Assembly (NCBI GenBank): GCA_021817645.1
Contig: JAKAGH010000198.1
Location: forward strand, 1-6,118
Reading direction: 5' to 3'
Length of the DNA stretch: 6,118 nt
DNA from: Deltaproteobacteria bacterium
GTDB taxonomy: Bacteria > Desulfobacterota > Desulfobaccia > Desulfobaccales > 0-14-0-80-60-11
This document shows positions 5,829-6,118 of the stretch, piece after piece (within the stretch, counting starts at the first letter, position 1; every line of letters starts with the position of its first letter). Below the pieces are notes generated by a model. It was not told where the DNA came from. It did not search any database and worked only from the letters and a program-made list of their open reading frames with translations. The position numbers and the translations under genes are program-made.

Positions 5829-5891
5829 AATAGCTATTAGCTATTGGCTATTTGCGAAAAGCGAAAAGCGAAAAGCTAAAAGCTGAAAGCT
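5829..5891. repeat. Degenerate heptamer array, nine units, between etfB and etfA
   Basis: Nine consecutive 7-bp units fill 63 bp. On the plus strand they range from ATTAGCT-like units at the etfA side, through AAAAGCG (5857 and 5864), to AAAAGCT (5871 and 5878) and GAAAGCT (5885). G followed by C, then T or G, in the last three positions of every unit marks the period. The array overlaps the last two bases of the etfB stop codon TAG and ends next to the etfA ribosome binding site, so it makes up nearly the entire intergenic spacer. Its unit sequence differs from the arrays at 4334 and 4780, but the period and, for the first of these, the unit number are the same. Confidence 0.9.
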
Positions 5892-6118
5892 AAATCACCT
5901 TGGCTTCTTCATGGAGCAGCCGGGCCAGCTCCCGGGCCTTGGCCGCGGTGTCGCCCTCCACTTTGATCCCGGCCTGCCGGGGCACCGGCAGCTCCAGGGC
6001 CGCGACCCGGACCCGGGCGGCCGCGGCCCCCACCTGCTCCGGGGCCAGGCCCAAATCCGCCAGGGTCTTGACTGCCAGCGGCTTCTTTTTGGCCTTCATG
6101 ATGCCGGGCAGGGACGCG
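5890..6118 (-). CDS. etfB: Electron transfer flavoprotein, beta subunit, C-terminal 75 residues (5' partial)
   Basis: The frame runs in from the right edge (first complete codon at 6117) and ends with TAG at 5892-5890. The visible peptide starts ASLPGIMKAKKKPL and ends GIKVEGDTAAKARELARLLHEEAKVI, which is the characteristic EtfB C-terminus. ASLPGIMKAKKK corresponds to the recognition loop that docks ETF on acyl-CoA dehydrogenases. Its Leu aligns with the anchoring Leu195 of human ETFB, and the lysines following IM align with the loop lysines that are methylated in animals (family knowledge; alignment by eye). An internal ATG at 6099 is not the start: the conserved sequence continues upstream of it. 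The rest, including the AMP/FAD-binding part, is outside the window. Transcribed ahead of etfA, 73 bp upstream, presumably in one operon. Confidence 0.95.
   Translation of the reverse strand, partial: ASLPGIMKAKKKPLAVKTLADLGLAPEQVGAAAARVRVAALELPVPRQAGIKVEGDTAAKARELARLLHEEAKVI

Noticed and set aside
5829..5891. CRISPR array or riboswitch
   Set aside because: The units are 7 bp with no spacers, far too short for CRISPR, and no conserved aptamer-like fold is visible.

Overview
The window (about 57% GC by eye) looks like chromosomal DNA of an anaerobic, respiring or syntrophic bacterium. The best fit is a Desulfobacterota/'deltaproteobacterial' lineage. The reasons are the etfB-etfA genes beside a membrane-bound NarI/HdrD-type iron-sulfur oxidoreductase (the ETF:menaquinone oxidoreductase type known from fatty-acid and aromatic degraders), a DUF3786 gene, and intergenic regions full of short repeats. 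The assignment to a lineage is an inference from gene content only.

Left part, plus strand (1-2151): the 3' portion of a PAS-HisKA-HATPase-REC hybrid histidine kinase runs off the left edge. It is followed almost without gap by a DUF3786 protein of unknown function. A 140-bp convergent intergenic region (2152-2291) follows. It contains a palindrome built from 10-bp units and no convincing terminator.

Right part, minus strand (6118-2292): in transcription order these are the 3' end of etfB (runs off the right edge), etfA, and a 673-aa protein that joins a cytochrome b-like membrane domain to an HdrD-like iron-sulfur domain. The expected job is to collect electrons from acyl-CoA dehydrogenases on the EtfAB flavoprotein and pass them through the membrane oxidoreductase to menaquinone. 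The order is a normal one for such a module, but the spacing is not. etfB and etfA are separated by 73 bp consisting almost wholly of a heptamer array plus a ribosome binding site. etfA and the oxidoreductase gene are 513 bp apart.

The noncoding DNA is the unusual part. Three distinct arrays of degenerate 7-bp units sit at the junctions of the etf/oxidoreductase cluster: 63 bp of nine units between etfB and etfA, 42 bp of six units just after etfA, and 63 bp of nine units just before the oxidoreductase ribosome binding site. Between the last two lie a 135-bp MITE-like palindrome bounded by TA and a second, roughly 117-bp palindrome made of two G/C-rich hairpins. No tRNA, rRNA, CRISPR array or transposase gene was seen. 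I found no clearly new protein system; the best candidate for follow-up is the heptamer-array arrangement.
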